Assembly: GCA_009801015.1 (NCBI GenBank)
Contig: VHZZ01000048.1
Location: 400,567 to 422,737 of the forward strand
Reading direction: 5' to 3'
Origin: Silene noctiflora
Taxonomy: Eukaryota; Streptophyta; Magnoliopsida; Caryophyllales; Caryophyllaceae
DNA: 22,171 nt
Below the pieces are notes generated by a model, which saw only the letters and a list, made by a program, of their open reading frames with translations, did no database searches and was not told the DNA's origin. Positions 1 through 9,600 of the stretch are shown here, one piece after another. The position numbers and the translations under genes are program-made. The first letter of the stretch is position 1; every line of letters starts with the position of its first letter.

Positions 1-188
1 ACCCAAAAAATTTTATCAAAATTTGTAAGTAGCAGAAATCGAACCTCAATCTCCTAGATAAAACTCTAACACTTCTACTAACTATGCCACACTAAATTAA
101 TGTGTATTATAAATACTTATAAATATTTATTTCTGAAACTTCATGAGAGGCACATGCCCACCCGGGCCCCCCCTTGGGTCCGCCCCTG
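1..188 (-). mobile_element. End of a hAT-like non-autonomous element inside the F5H intron (partial)
   Basis: The stretch ends at 188 in CCGCCCCTG; read on the minus strand it begins CAGGGGCGGACCCAAG. A CAGGG-type start followed by GGCGGA is typical of hAT-superfamily termini in plant genomes. It continues into a G/C run and then an AT-rich body holding a degenerate 'AATCGAACCT ... CTAACTATGCCAC' stretch that is common in dispersed plant repeats. The other terminus lies before the window, so the 8-bp target duplication (189-196 would be one copy) cannot be tested. The insertion lies in the intron just before the last F5H exon. Superfamily assignment is inference. Confidence 0.35.
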
Positions 189-230
189 TATTGTCCTATA
201 GTATAAAATAATGTAATCTGTGTTTTCTAG

Positions 231-854
231 GATGTCATGTTCGGAGGAACAGAGACGGTGGCATCTGCAATAGAATGGGCAATGGCAGAACTAATGAACA
301 CACCAGAAGAGCTCAAAAAGGTTCGGAAGGAGTTAGAAGATGTAGTCGGACTCAACAACTCGGTCCAAGAAACCCATCTCGACAAGCTAACGTACTTCAA
401 ATGTGTGATCAAGGAAACACTAAGGCTCCACCCACCTATCCCTCTCCTCCTCCATGAAACAGCCACAGACGTCACCCTGGGTCCGTACTTCATCCCAGCC
501 CGCTCTCGGGTGATGATCAATGCTTGGGCCATCGGTCGTGACCCGTCTGTGTGGGAAGACCCAGACAAATTCAACCCAGCTAGGTTTGCTAAAGAAGGTG
601 CCCCGGATTTCAAAGGGAGCGATTTTGAGTACATACCATTTGGATCAGGCAGACGGTCATGCCCTGGTATGCAACTTGGACTGTATGGTTTGGATTTGGC
701 CGTGGCTAATCTATGCCATTGTTTTACATGGAGCTTACCTGATGGACTTAAGCCTGGGAGTCTGAATATGGATGATATGTTTGGGCTTACAGCTCCAAAA
801 GCGACTAGGCTGATCGCTGTGCCCACATATCGGCTAAAACACTCGCTGACATGA
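231..854 (+). CDS. F5H: Ferulate/coniferaldehyde 5-hydroxylase (CYP84A), last exon only
   Basis: A cytochrome P450 of the CYP84A family, an ER-anchored monooxygenase that hydroxylates C5 of coniferaldehyde, coniferyl alcohol or ferulate and so commits phenylpropanoids to syringyl lignin and sinapate esters. The exon follows a TTTTCTAG acceptor at 223-230 and opens in frame with Asp-Val-Met-Phe-Gly-Gly-Thr-Glu-Thr, the I-helix oxygen-activation motif. The same intron position is known in Arabidopsis FAH1. The exon encodes 207 residues. It has the K-helix ExxR (Glu 414-416, Arg 423-425), a PERF-type FNPARF, and the heme loop FGSGRRSCPG with the ligand cysteine at 660-662. The tail resembles FAH1 (FGLTAPKATRL, AVPT-RL) and stops at TGA 852-854. 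The membrane anchor and substrate-recognition half are in exon 1 outside the window. All visible catalytic motifs are intact. A close CYP84A paralogue with another substrate cannot be excluded. Confidence 0.93.
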   Translation, partial: DVMFGGTETVASAIEWAMAELMNTPEELKKVRKELEDVVGLNNSVQETHLDKLTYFKCVIKETLRLHPPIPLLLHETATDVTLGPYFIPARSRVMINAWAIGRDPSVWEDPDKFNPARFAKEGAPDFKGSDFEYIPFGSGRRSCPGMQLGLYGLDLAVANLCHCFTWSLPDGLKPGSLNMDDMFGLTAPKATRLIAVPTYRLKHSLT

Positions 855-1282
855 AATCAGGAGCATCAGTGACAGTAATTCAGCAAACATTCCTATAAAA
901 CTAAGCACAGATGAAATATAAACACATTAGAAGCTCTATATAAAGTCAGTTTCACTTTTCTATTTTCCAAGTGGTTTTCTCAATTTGATGTTTTCCTAGT
1001 TCGACAACAAGATAAACTAAGTATGTTGAATTACAGAATATTTGAAATTTAAATTTTACATAAGCATGTTATAAACTATTCTAAAACAATAAATGTTACA
1101 GAGTATGAGATAAACTCATTCTGGCTTTGAAAAAAATTACCAGAAAAGAATAAATGTGATCATTTCATGAATATTTCATGAATATTTCTTCACGGCCTTC
1201 AAAAGAATGATGATTTTACAGTCACGACTCACGACAGTCAATTAGTCATCTTCAGTTTCACTAATGCTGTAAAATGAAGTAC
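855..1282. other. Convergent 3' spacer between F5H and the DUF1640 gene
   Basis: This 428-bp AT-rich spacer separates two stop codons facing each other. It should hold both 3' UTRs. AATAAA appears on the plus strand at 1088-1093 and 1149-1154 and could serve F5H polyadenylation. A short direct repeat of ATTTCATGAAT occurs near 1163-1185. No open frame of note. Confidence 0.5.
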
Positions 1283-4200
1283 CTATAACAGGATTCTGAT
1301 CACAGCAAGACCCACTGCCGAAATGGATACTAGTGAACCAATGCAATATTTGATGACTTCATACTTTGCAGCTTCTAGTTGAGCCCTTAAGGCATGAATT
1401 TCCTGAACATGTTTTCAAACCAAGTTAGTAGAAAACGAAGGTAAAAATCTAACAGAGAATTTTCACTTTAGCGTCAGCGATCACAGTCTCAAAATATCAA
1501 ATACTACAATAAACTTATCTGCAATGGTTTTTAGATGTGCGACCAATCCATTAACCCTTAAGTATATGGGGTAGTCTCACATGTACATGTGAAACCGGTT
1601 CATACAAGAGTCAATATTGTACAGGAGATGCGCCTCCAACAATGAGTTGTAAAAAGAAATGACAATTTTACGGAGTACTACTCATTAGAAGGGTGCTTAC
1701 TCGATCAAGCTTATTTGTTAGGTTAGATGTTTCGGTTTTCTGATTGTTAAGTTCCTCACGAATACGCCTGCATTCATTTAAGACAGATTTAGCAAGAAAG
1801 TAGAGCAATGAAGTTTATGGAGACAAATCGGTCTCAATAATTAATCTGCTTGTGAGAGAAAATCAGTAGAGTTAGCTAACCCTTTCTCAAGATTTAGATC
1901 CAAACGCTGTCCAGCTGTTACCTTGTCAATCTCATACCTGGTCAAAGAAAAAATTGCATTAAAACATTTGCGTAAAAATCAAATAGATGACAATTCAAGT
2001 TCAGGCATTAACGACAAATGAAGATGAACGAGTCGTAATAAGATGACTGACTTCAACTCCCGTTGCAATTTCTCTATGTCTCCCTGAAGCTTTTCAGTCT
2101 CCCTCTGCAACAAGGCAAAATGATGGTCCTGCAGCAAGGAAACAAACAGAGTAACATAAGAAACAAGTTCTTTAAATACGCAATAAAAGTTACCGATAGG
2201 GTGTCTCAAGACGGGAACATTCTTCCAACAATGCCCAAAGAAACTGCTAAGATTTGGCATATACATTCAGCTTATAACTTCAAGTCAAACAACAAACTAT
2301 ATAACACATCAACATGCTTATTCAATGACTTGGTGAGTTGGTGCTCTCAAAAAATGATCTTGCAAGATGCCAGACCAACAGGTGTTGTACAAAACATGGT
2401 CGTGTGCCATCATCAAGCACCCAACTTATCACTTTCAATATTACTACTTATGAGTGTGTTTGCTGCTTCTGAGCGTCTTTATGGCATTCATTGCAGCTCT
2501 CCGGCCCGGTTAGTAAGAAGAGTTGTAGCAGGTCTGGGGCAGCCAGAGTAAACAAGTCCAAAATTATGGGGAATGGATCAAAATCTGTAACTAGAGTGTG
2601 TTTGATTTGGAGGAAAGTATTTTTAATGAAGTATATCGATATAATTTGATTACGTATGACTTCCTATATTGTATATAACAAAGATACCCTAGACAAGGCC
2701 GTTAGACTACAATGGGAAGGGGAATTGAACCTGGTAACTATCATCAATAATATTCAACAGGACCTCATTCTCGAACACTAGACTACGACCTCAGTTTCCT
2801 ATAGGGTAATGCGGTAGAGCAGCATACATATAAGCATAGATATGGCAAGTTACAAAAAGGCTTAATCTTTATTGCTAGAAATTTGCTCCATGAAACAGCA
2901 TATTACCTGCGAAGTTTGAACTTCTGTTTTGAACTTTGAAATATTCCCGTCCTGAACCAGCTCTGTCTAAACATCATTCAAACATTGAAAACTTTACAGG
3001 TCAACCCAAAATAAAAGTTCCATAGACCAAGACTCAATTTACAAGTCATAACCCCAAAGAAGGAGCATACCTTCTGCATTTCACCTTTGGACACAAAAGA
3101 ATATGAAACATTTTCCAAGGTATCATTAAGAACTCCGGTGATTGCAGAGGTTATAGCCTCAGCTTGCTTCGACGGTATTCCTTCTTTCTCTAAACTCCTC
3201 ACCTATTCACGCAAAAAGTAAATAAACTGTAGTACTTCGATTATTCAATTGCTCTAATATCTACACCAAGTCACCAACAAAATACAGAACTTGCATGACA
3301 TGTGATATTATACGGCAAGCAGTGCAAGAAACACAAAATCGAAAGATAAACTATTCAGTTCCTTAATTCCTCGTATATTACCAAGATATGCATGAAAAAA
3401 TCAATATTTCATCAAAATTCCGTTTAAATTTAATTCAAATTACAGAAACAAGTTATAAATGATCACAAATAGTCAAATAGATACGGAGTAATACCTAATT
3501 ATCAAGCATAAAACACGAAGTTGCTTAAAACATCAATAAACTTCCAGAAAATACCGAAACATAATTCAACATAATATGAAATCAAAATTAAACAACTTAG
3601 TTCCTTAATTCCTCGTACATCATCAACATATTCACCAAAAATCAATCAATCTTTCATCAAAATTCCGATTTTTCTGCAGGAAACCGTATAACTAAGAATC
3701 TAAACACGCGTAATATCATCATCAATCAACATAAACTAAAAAAGCGCAGAAATGATCAAGCATACAAACAAGAAATTGCTTTACAGAACATCAATAATGC
3801 CGAAAATAACTTCGTAGTTCCTTATTTCCTCGTATATTATCAACATACTCACCAAAAATCAATCAATCTTTCATCAAAATTTCGATATTTCTGCAGATAA
3901 CAGTATAACTAAGAATGCCGAATGCCGAAAATGCCGAATATTAACTTCGTAGTTTTTAATTCCTCGTATATAATCAACATATTCACCAAAAATCAATCAA
4001 TCTTTCATCAAAATTTCGATATTTCGGCAGGAAACATAAAAATACGAATCTAAATACACGTAATATCAACAAAAATCAAATATCAAAATAGAACAAAAAA
4101 GCGCACAAATTAATAATACCTAATTAAGCGTAAACATCAATAAAATTCCAGAAAATGCCGAAACATAATTAAAATTAAAGAAAAAGATTAAAATTATCAC

Positions 4201-4404
4201 CATAGCTAAAGTATCAACAAGAAAAGCACGCTTTCCATTACTAGGAACTTGAATTTGCGCGATCTGACGGTAATCGAAATTCAACCTACGGTTAATTTCC
4301 GGCGTATTAGCAGTAAAACTATAACCACAACCACCTCTCGATTTACCGAACAATAAGCAGCGAGTTAACGGTCCGAGTTGAATCGCTCGCCTTGATGCCG
4401 CCAT
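1283..4404 (-). CDS. Mitochondrial coiled-coil protein, DUF1640/CCDC90 (FMP32/MCUR1-like), 7 exons
   Basis: Joined exons (minus strand, in order): 4404-4201, 3202-3071, 2966-2907, 2128-2052, 1937-1881, 1767-1701, 1402-1283. All junctions are GT-AG and the phases close to give 717 nt, 238 residues plus TAG. The start is the ATG giving MAASRRAIQL; an upstream in-frame ATG at 4446 would only add a hydrophobic stretch before what looks like a basic, acid-poor mitochondrial presequence. Residues about 60-115 carry the family signature (AFLVDTLA, then LEKEGIPSKQAEAITSAI and a SFVSKGEMQK block). A heptad-rich coiled coil follows (about 112-210, with LLQRETEKL and ELKYEIDKVTAGQRLDLNLEKG). One C-terminal membrane segment (about 218-238, GSLVSISAVGLAVIRIL) ends the protein. 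The family includes yeast FMP32 and animal CCDC90B/MCUR1, inner-membrane proteins linked to cytochrome oxidase, proline metabolism or the calcium uniporter; the plant role is not settled. Length is normal for the family. Confidence 0.93.
2129..2906. other. Intron 3 of the DUF1640 gene with repeat remnant
   Basis: A 778-bp intron. A 162-residue plus-strand open frame overlapping it (2063-2551) runs antisense through exon 4 and resembles nothing I know. Around 2708-2815 there is a degenerate 'GGGAATTGAACCTGG ... CACTAGACTACGACC' stretch, similar in style to the remnant at 30-95, typical of decayed dispersed repeats. Confidence 0.35.
3357..4170 (-). repeat. Diverged tandem repeats filling intron 1 of the DUF1640 gene
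   Basis: Intron 1 (3203-4200) contains four copies of a block beginning AGTTCCTTAATTCCTCGTA, at 3357, 3599, 3816 and 3951. In three of them it is followed by a near-identical CACCAAAAATCAATCAATC and TTTCATCAAAATT stretch, TTTCTGCAGG-like sequence and, in two, AAGAATCTAAACACG. A second block (ACATCAATAA...CCAGAAAATGCCGAAACATAA) recurs near 3525, 3785 and 4135. Spacing is 242, 217 and 135 bp, so the unit is about 220-240 bp and one copy is shortened. A small GAATGCCGAA microrepeat lies near 3913-3940. Divergence between copies suggests old duplication. Confidence 0.75.
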
Positions 4405-4740
4405 TGAAATGCAGAAAAATATCTTCAAAACAAGGAATAATAACAATCAATCAATTACAGCAATATTGTTGAAGCAAATGTAGCAATGGAATTGAAGAAA
4501 TATTAGAAGGAAGATTGTAGAAACATTGTAGGAGGTTGAAAAAAGGATGAGCGTAAAAATGGCGGCATATAATGGACGGAAAAAGAATGGTGAAAGATTA
4601 GATTGAGAAAATGTTGGGAAGGATGTAGGTGGAGTGCAAGTTGGGATTACCGGTTTCGAGGATATAGAGAAAGATTGAGATTGATAACGCACTAATTTTT
4701 ACACGTGACGGTTTTTATTAGACGTGACGTACGTATCGAG
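4405..4740 (-). promoter_or_regulatory. 5' leader and promoter of the DUF1640 gene, with G-box and ACGT cluster
   Basis: Upstream of the ATG at 4404 the minus strand has AT-rich leader sequence. A palindromic G-box CACGTG lies at 4702-4707 and a TGACGTACGT cluster at about 4725-4734, roughly 300 bp before the start codon. CACGTG and TGACG cores are known binding sites of plant bZIP/bHLH factors. Whether they are used here is inference. No TATA box could be assigned with confidence. Confidence 0.35.
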
Positions 4741-4790
4741 TCGTGTTGAGTTTGCATTCGTGTCAGATGTAAATGAGTTATAAACACCTT

Positions 4791-5152
4791 CAACCCAAAT
4801 TCGATCTGTTTAAATCTCGTGTCTTGTTCGTGTTGATCCACTTGCATAAATGCGTCCATCGAGCCTTAAACGTAATCCGTTAATTTCGTGTGGGGTTCAT
4901 GTCTTGTTTTCGTGTCATGTCTATATTTGGAAAGTGCAAGTATATTTATATGATGGAGGATTAAGAAAATTAGAATTAATTTAGTAAGTAAGTCATTCGT
5001 ATTAGGTTAATGTCTAGAGAGCTCAACCCAAACTCAACCCAATTAAATCTCGTGTCGTATTCGTGTGGACGCACTTACATAAATGGGCCATTAAGCCTCA
5101 ACCCAACTCCGTTAATTTCGTGTCAGGTTCGTGTCGAGTTTTCGAGTCGTAT
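4791..5152. repeat. Duplicated dispersed repeat (two diverged direct copies)
   Basis: Two diverged direct copies of about 130 bp, at 4791-4921 and 5024-5152, offset about 233 bp. Both run CAACCCAAA, then TTAAATCTCGTGTC, TTCGTGTxGA, CACTTxCATAAATG, GCCTxAA, CCGTTAATTTCGTGT and end in TTTTCG/CGTGTC. Sequence of this style (repeated TTCGTGTC with CAACCCAA) is a familiar high-copy non-coding repeat of plant genomes. I cannot assign a superfamily. Confidence 0.55.
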
Positions 5153-5209
5153 CATTTTTTTAATTCTATTTTAACTTATAGAGTAAAATATGCCGCGTCT
5201 CGCTTTATT

Positions 5210-5600
5210 TAACATAACATTAATGTTCTGTTCTTGGCTGAAAAGAGCTAAATTGAACTGAATAAAGTTCTGTTGAAAAACTGAATGAAGTTTAGGTGAT
5301 CTGAATGAACCTAAACTAAAAGTTAATTTAAATAAAATTTTGCTAAAATAAACTAAATGAAGCTAATTAAACTGAAATAAATTAAAATTAAACCAAAAAG
5401 ACAAGCGTCTAATGTTATTACTCCCTCCTATTCTCTGAGATCTTCCACATTTTCTAAAACGACAAATTCACAAAGATATTCCACTTTCCTTATTTGTCTA
5501 TTATTTGTGATTATAATAGCTTTTTACCCCCCACATTAATGAGTTTAATTAATCTCATAAAATTTCCTTTTTGTTCCATTTAATTTCGACTTAGAACTTT
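5210..5600. mobile_element. Low-complexity AACTGAA stretch and one-ended Stowaway-like fragment
   Basis: From 5210 to about 5400 the sequence is built of AACTGAA, AAATAA and GAATGAA variants without a coding frame. At 5419-5428 TACTCCCTCC starts a piece (TATTCTCTGAGATCTTCC..., TCTATTATTTGTGATTATAATAG) that looks like one end of a CTCCCTCC-type MITE. A matching opposite end is not visible before the next element. Assignment rests on the terminal motif only. Confidence 0.35.
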
Positions 5601-5778
5601 TATTTTTTCAAAATCTCAATTTTTTTTTACCAATATACATATAAATATATGATCAATCAAAGTTGATTTCTTTAGGCAGATTGGCAGAACAATCAAATGA
5701 AATAATAAGACTTCAGAACTACATGGGAAAACACTGTTCAAAATCTCGGACTCCAAAGAGTGCATTATTGTTACCATT

Positions 5779-5880
5779 TACTCCCTCCTTTCTATTCATT
5801 TATTTATCCACCTTTAATTAAAATACTTTTCAGATAAATTATAAAATAAAAGTAAATAAATAATTCAGACAAAAAGAGTA
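5779..5880. mobile_element. Short Stowaway-like MITE (about 98 bp)
   Basis: TA-CTCCCTCC at 5779-5788 and an inverted GAGTA end at 5876-5880 enclose a strongly AT-rich palindromic core. The left arm ATTCATTTATTTATCCACCT is mirrored imperfectly by the right arm read on the other strand (GAATTATTTATTTACTTTT). TA duplication with CTCCCTCC termini is the hallmark of Tc1/mariner-derived Stowaway MITEs. Right terminus is degenerate. Confidence 0.5.
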
Positions 5881-6627
5881 CTATTTGTTACCCGAGACAA
5901 TATTATCCTGTCCAAAAACTGATCCGACTCTGTTATAACCAAATTGAAACCTAAATTTACCTAAAGAATGATATATTCAAAATTCAAAATCACATACAAA
6001 AAACAAAGCCCAAACTCAACATCGCCACCTTCTAATATTATTTAAGAGCTAATGAGTACATTCTTCATATACTTCGCCGGAGATCTATTAAGGGTATAAA
6101 AGTTCATACAATAAACAAGTTTAGAACTACCAATAGTATCATTAGCATCGGTTTTTCTTCTTCAACAGCAGGCAAGAGAGAACTACTCCAACGAAATATG
6201 ATTTCCATCCATCTTCGTATCAAGTATGACAACTAAAGGCTGGAGCATCGACAATGCTTACATACAGAAAATGCAAAGAACTACTCAAACAGATCTAAGG
6301 CTAATTATAACAAATCTAGGGCTAGTTATAGTAACTACTGCACGTCTGCACCATATAAACCCTACAAAATCCAACAGTTAACGACTTGTGTTGAAAGTCT
6401 CGAAACAGCTCATGCAAAAAAGAACACTGAGATAAACTTCCAAAAAGAAAGGCAGGATATGGAAATACAGATCTGCCTGATCTAGCCGTCTGATACTATG
6501 GAGTATAAATTACCAATCTGCCCTCCTCCTTTGGTTGCAAATGACTGTACACAGAGAGAAACTACCTATCTTAAGGCTAAGAAGTTCGTGCGTGCTAAGC
6601 CACGTGGCCATATGACGAATTCCTGTT
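5881..6627 (-). other. Probable 3' UTR and downstream spacer of the NERD-like gene
   Basis: No gene seen. The part next to the stop codon at 6628 (about 6100-6627) is less AT-rich than the rest and probably transcribed as 3' UTR. I searched the minus strand here for an additional exon carrying a C-x(7-9)-C-x5-C-x3-H finger and found none. Confidence 0.4.
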
Positions 6628-9600
6628 TCACCGAGTACCCCCGGAATTGTGGTTTTGGCCACCTCCCCAGACACCTGTGTTCCCTGGCGGGGCTGCCCAA
6701 CCTGGATTAGTGTTTCCAGCGGATGGATTAGGACCTGCACCTGACCACCCCATGGATGGGATTCCACCGGGCATGAATCCAGCCTGTTGTCCCATTGGTG
6801 CTGCTGCGACTGTTGGTTGGCCGGCCCATGCTGTATTTGGATTTACTATTTGCTGTTGTTGACCGTTCCATGGCACAGTCATACCCGTCATGTTGGGTGC
6901 AATATTCCCTGGCGCAGCATATCCAGGACCATAAGAAGGAACTTGATTACTTACAGAAACAGTGGACCACTGACCATAAGCGACTTGTGTAGGAACAACA
7001 TTTGGATTGTTGGAAGACCAGCCTTGATTATAGATCGAAGGATTTTGCCCAGTGACAGGCTGACTGACATTTGATACCCCGTGTGGCCAATTTGATTGGT
7101 TCATCATGGAGTTAGGCACAGTCAATGGTGGACCGCCCACCTGTACAGTTGACTGTGATGCTATTCGTTGGTTATTTGCGATACTTGAACTCGAAGGCAA
7201 GTCTGGTTTGGGTCCAGAAGATGCAAAATGTTCATTGTTTCCGGCAACATCCCATTTAGATTTACGAGATAAATTTGACCTAGCAATAGGGGTAGATGGG
7301 GATGTAGGGGTAGGAGAAGGTAACCTTTCAATTCCTCCTCGCGTTTGTTGATTAGATGATTGAAAGGAGCTCCTTATGGGCCCGGAACTACGAGCATTTC
7401 CAGAGAGCTTAGAGGTATCTATTGAAGATGGCGCATTGTTTACAGAAGGTACTGCCTTGTCAAGTATACCGGATAATATGCCTGTCAGAAGGATAGAATC
7501 ATTTTCACCTTGTGTGATTCTCCATACTTTCAAATCATTGGGAAAATACCCAGTGTTGCTCCATTTACGAAGTTGGGTCATAGAGAAGGGCCCTTGAACC
7601 TTTCCAGCCGGGTCACGGTAATGCCACATTTTTTCTGTCTCATTGCCTTTTAAATCCGTTTGACCCGCCACACTAGATATACGAGGAGATTGTGACACGT
7701 CAGCAGCAGTAGCAGACATGTCGGACCGAACGGCAGAATGTTCAACTCGTACGGTTGACTCAGAAGTCAACCCCAACTTTTCCCTACTGTTTAGCCTAGG
7801 TGACCCCTTGTCTAACCCGTTACTCCAAGGGCGCTCACGATTTGGTGAGGTGAAAACCGAGTCTTCCTTTCTAACTGAAATACCCTTGCCGGATGAATTC
7901 CTGTTTGGTTCCCATTTCTGGCTTGGAGGTCTTGCGTTAGCACTCCAGGAATCAATAGAAGTAGAACCTCCTTTACGAGATGAAAAGTCATCTCTGCCTC
8001 TTCTACTGAATCCAGTTTCTCTTCGCCTTGTGTCACTCTCTGCATTCAAATAAGTGGAAGCTGGTGATGTTTTTAAAAAAAGGTAAATGTCATAAAAATG
8101 GTGATAGTATGAGTCAAGTTTACTTGGAGAGTTGGAGGAAAAGAACAAACCTTGTCTCGTAGTATCAATTTCATCTTCAGACTCATAGCTTGGATCCATT
8201 TTCGGATCTGCATGTACCTCCGGGATTTCATCCAACTTCCGTTGACGTTCCTCAGGTGTCTTCAGAAGCTGCAGTTTCTCTACACATTCTCTGAGCGTAT
8301 AACAAGGTTAAGGAACACTATTTTGTGCCCGGGGGAAATTTCACAACAAATGATAGAGCAACTCAACTCTCACTAATATTTCTCTCATTTTCTTGTTGCT
8401 CCCAGTGACGTGTGGTAAAATCTATCTATATCTATGAAACTTGCAAACGATGAAACTTTACGTGGATGACATGGAAAGGTGTTCTATCTAAGTTACTACA
8501 ATAGGAAAGTTGCTTCCTGAATAGAGCAAGGAGATGAATATAGCCTAGTAACTACCCTATTTAGAGGTACTAGTAACCCACCTCCCCTCTAGGGCAATTT
8601 ATTACCCTCCTGTCTCAGTTTTACAGGAGCAAGGCGCACTAAGGCGAGGAAGTCCCTAGGCGATAAAGTGCTAGCCGAAGGCGCGCGCCTTATAGACACG
8701 AGGTGCACAGTTTTTACAAACAAATTTGTACTTTCAACATAAAGTTTTGCACAATATTAACCTTTTTCTAATTTAAAGGGGGTTGACATGTAAAGGAGTA
8801 AACACTAGGGATAGTGTCAAAGAGAAGGGAATAATAAATGAACGAGAAGAAGAATACAATGAAATTGCATAGTAGTTCTCGCTGGTTGTGCCTTGTCTAT
8901 AAGGCGCACTTTGGGGCTTTGGGCACACCACGGCGTGTTGGTTAGAGGCTTAGCACCTCACTGCGGCTAAGGCTTACGGGCGCGCTTTTTTAAACTAAGT
9001 CTCATGTGAGTAATTATGCCCCCACTATCCCTTCAGCCATTCCATATCTTCCTTTCCACCACGATCATTTTCCTTCCCGTAATAATTACCTCCAATCCAG
9101 GTGAACTCTAAGTGGGCCTATTGAGGGAGAAAAGTGCCAGAATTCATACGAATATCCTCTGTCCTAAAGCAGATTTTATACTATTGTATTCTGGGTCCGA
9201 TTTCGTGGCCACGAGTGTACATCTAATCCCGATGACTTCCAAAGGCGTTCCATGATTGTATATAATATAAATCACCTAAGAAAAGAAGCTTCTAGCACTG
9301 GACAAAAAGAGTGCACGGTACTAACGAGTGTGGGGCATGTATATTGTAAAAATATGAAAGCCATTCCACCCCTACAAAAGTTAAAAACAGAAGAGGCAGA
9401 GTATGACAAAACAGCAAGTAACCAGAAGAATAACTCGCAACCAAAAAATGTGCACATCTGATGCAATATGCTATGGTTCCAAATGTAAAGGATATTCTTT
9501 TTTGCGCCCTTTCTCACTAGCTCGATCACGGAGATGGCTGAGCCTCATAATTTCTGCTTCAAGCCACTGCAATGGTCAAACACATAATTGTCATTTACAA

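Larger units (their letters stand above)
8297..9495 (-). other. Intron 8 of the NERD-like gene: U12-type AT-AC intron (1199 nt)
   Basis: The donor reads AAAAAAGA|ATATCCTTT at 9496/9495, matching the U12 AT-AC 5' splice consensus. The branch site TTCCTTAAC lies at 8315-8307 and matches the U12 consensus, with its branch adenosine (8308) 11 nt from the terminal AC at 8298-8297. Joining GA to GCTCAGAG gives Glu-Leu-Arg-Glu-Cys-Val-Glu, in frame and matching the family sequence. Using the nearby CTCAG as a normal acceptor would need an extra donor that does not exist: the exon 8 frame runs into a stop with no suitable GT. Confidence 0.9.

Noticed and set aside
2063..2551. 162-codon plus-strand open frame
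   Set aside because: Antisense to exon 4 and intron 3 of the DUF1640 gene, with no domain or family resemblance.
3357..4170. CRISPR-like array
   Set aside because: Repeats are long, diverged and unevenly spaced inside a plant intron; not a CRISPR structure.
4405..4446. Upstream in-frame ATG for the DUF1640 protein
   Set aside because: It adds a hydrophobic 14-residue stretch before a normal-looking mitochondrial presequence; family proteins start like MAASRR.
8290..8296. CTCAG at 8295-8291 as a normal GT-AG acceptor for exon 9
   Set aside because: It would need a preceding donor with a matching phase; the exon 8 frame shows no suitable GT before its stop, while the AT-AC junction 7 bases earlier restores the conserved Glu-Leu-Arg exactly.
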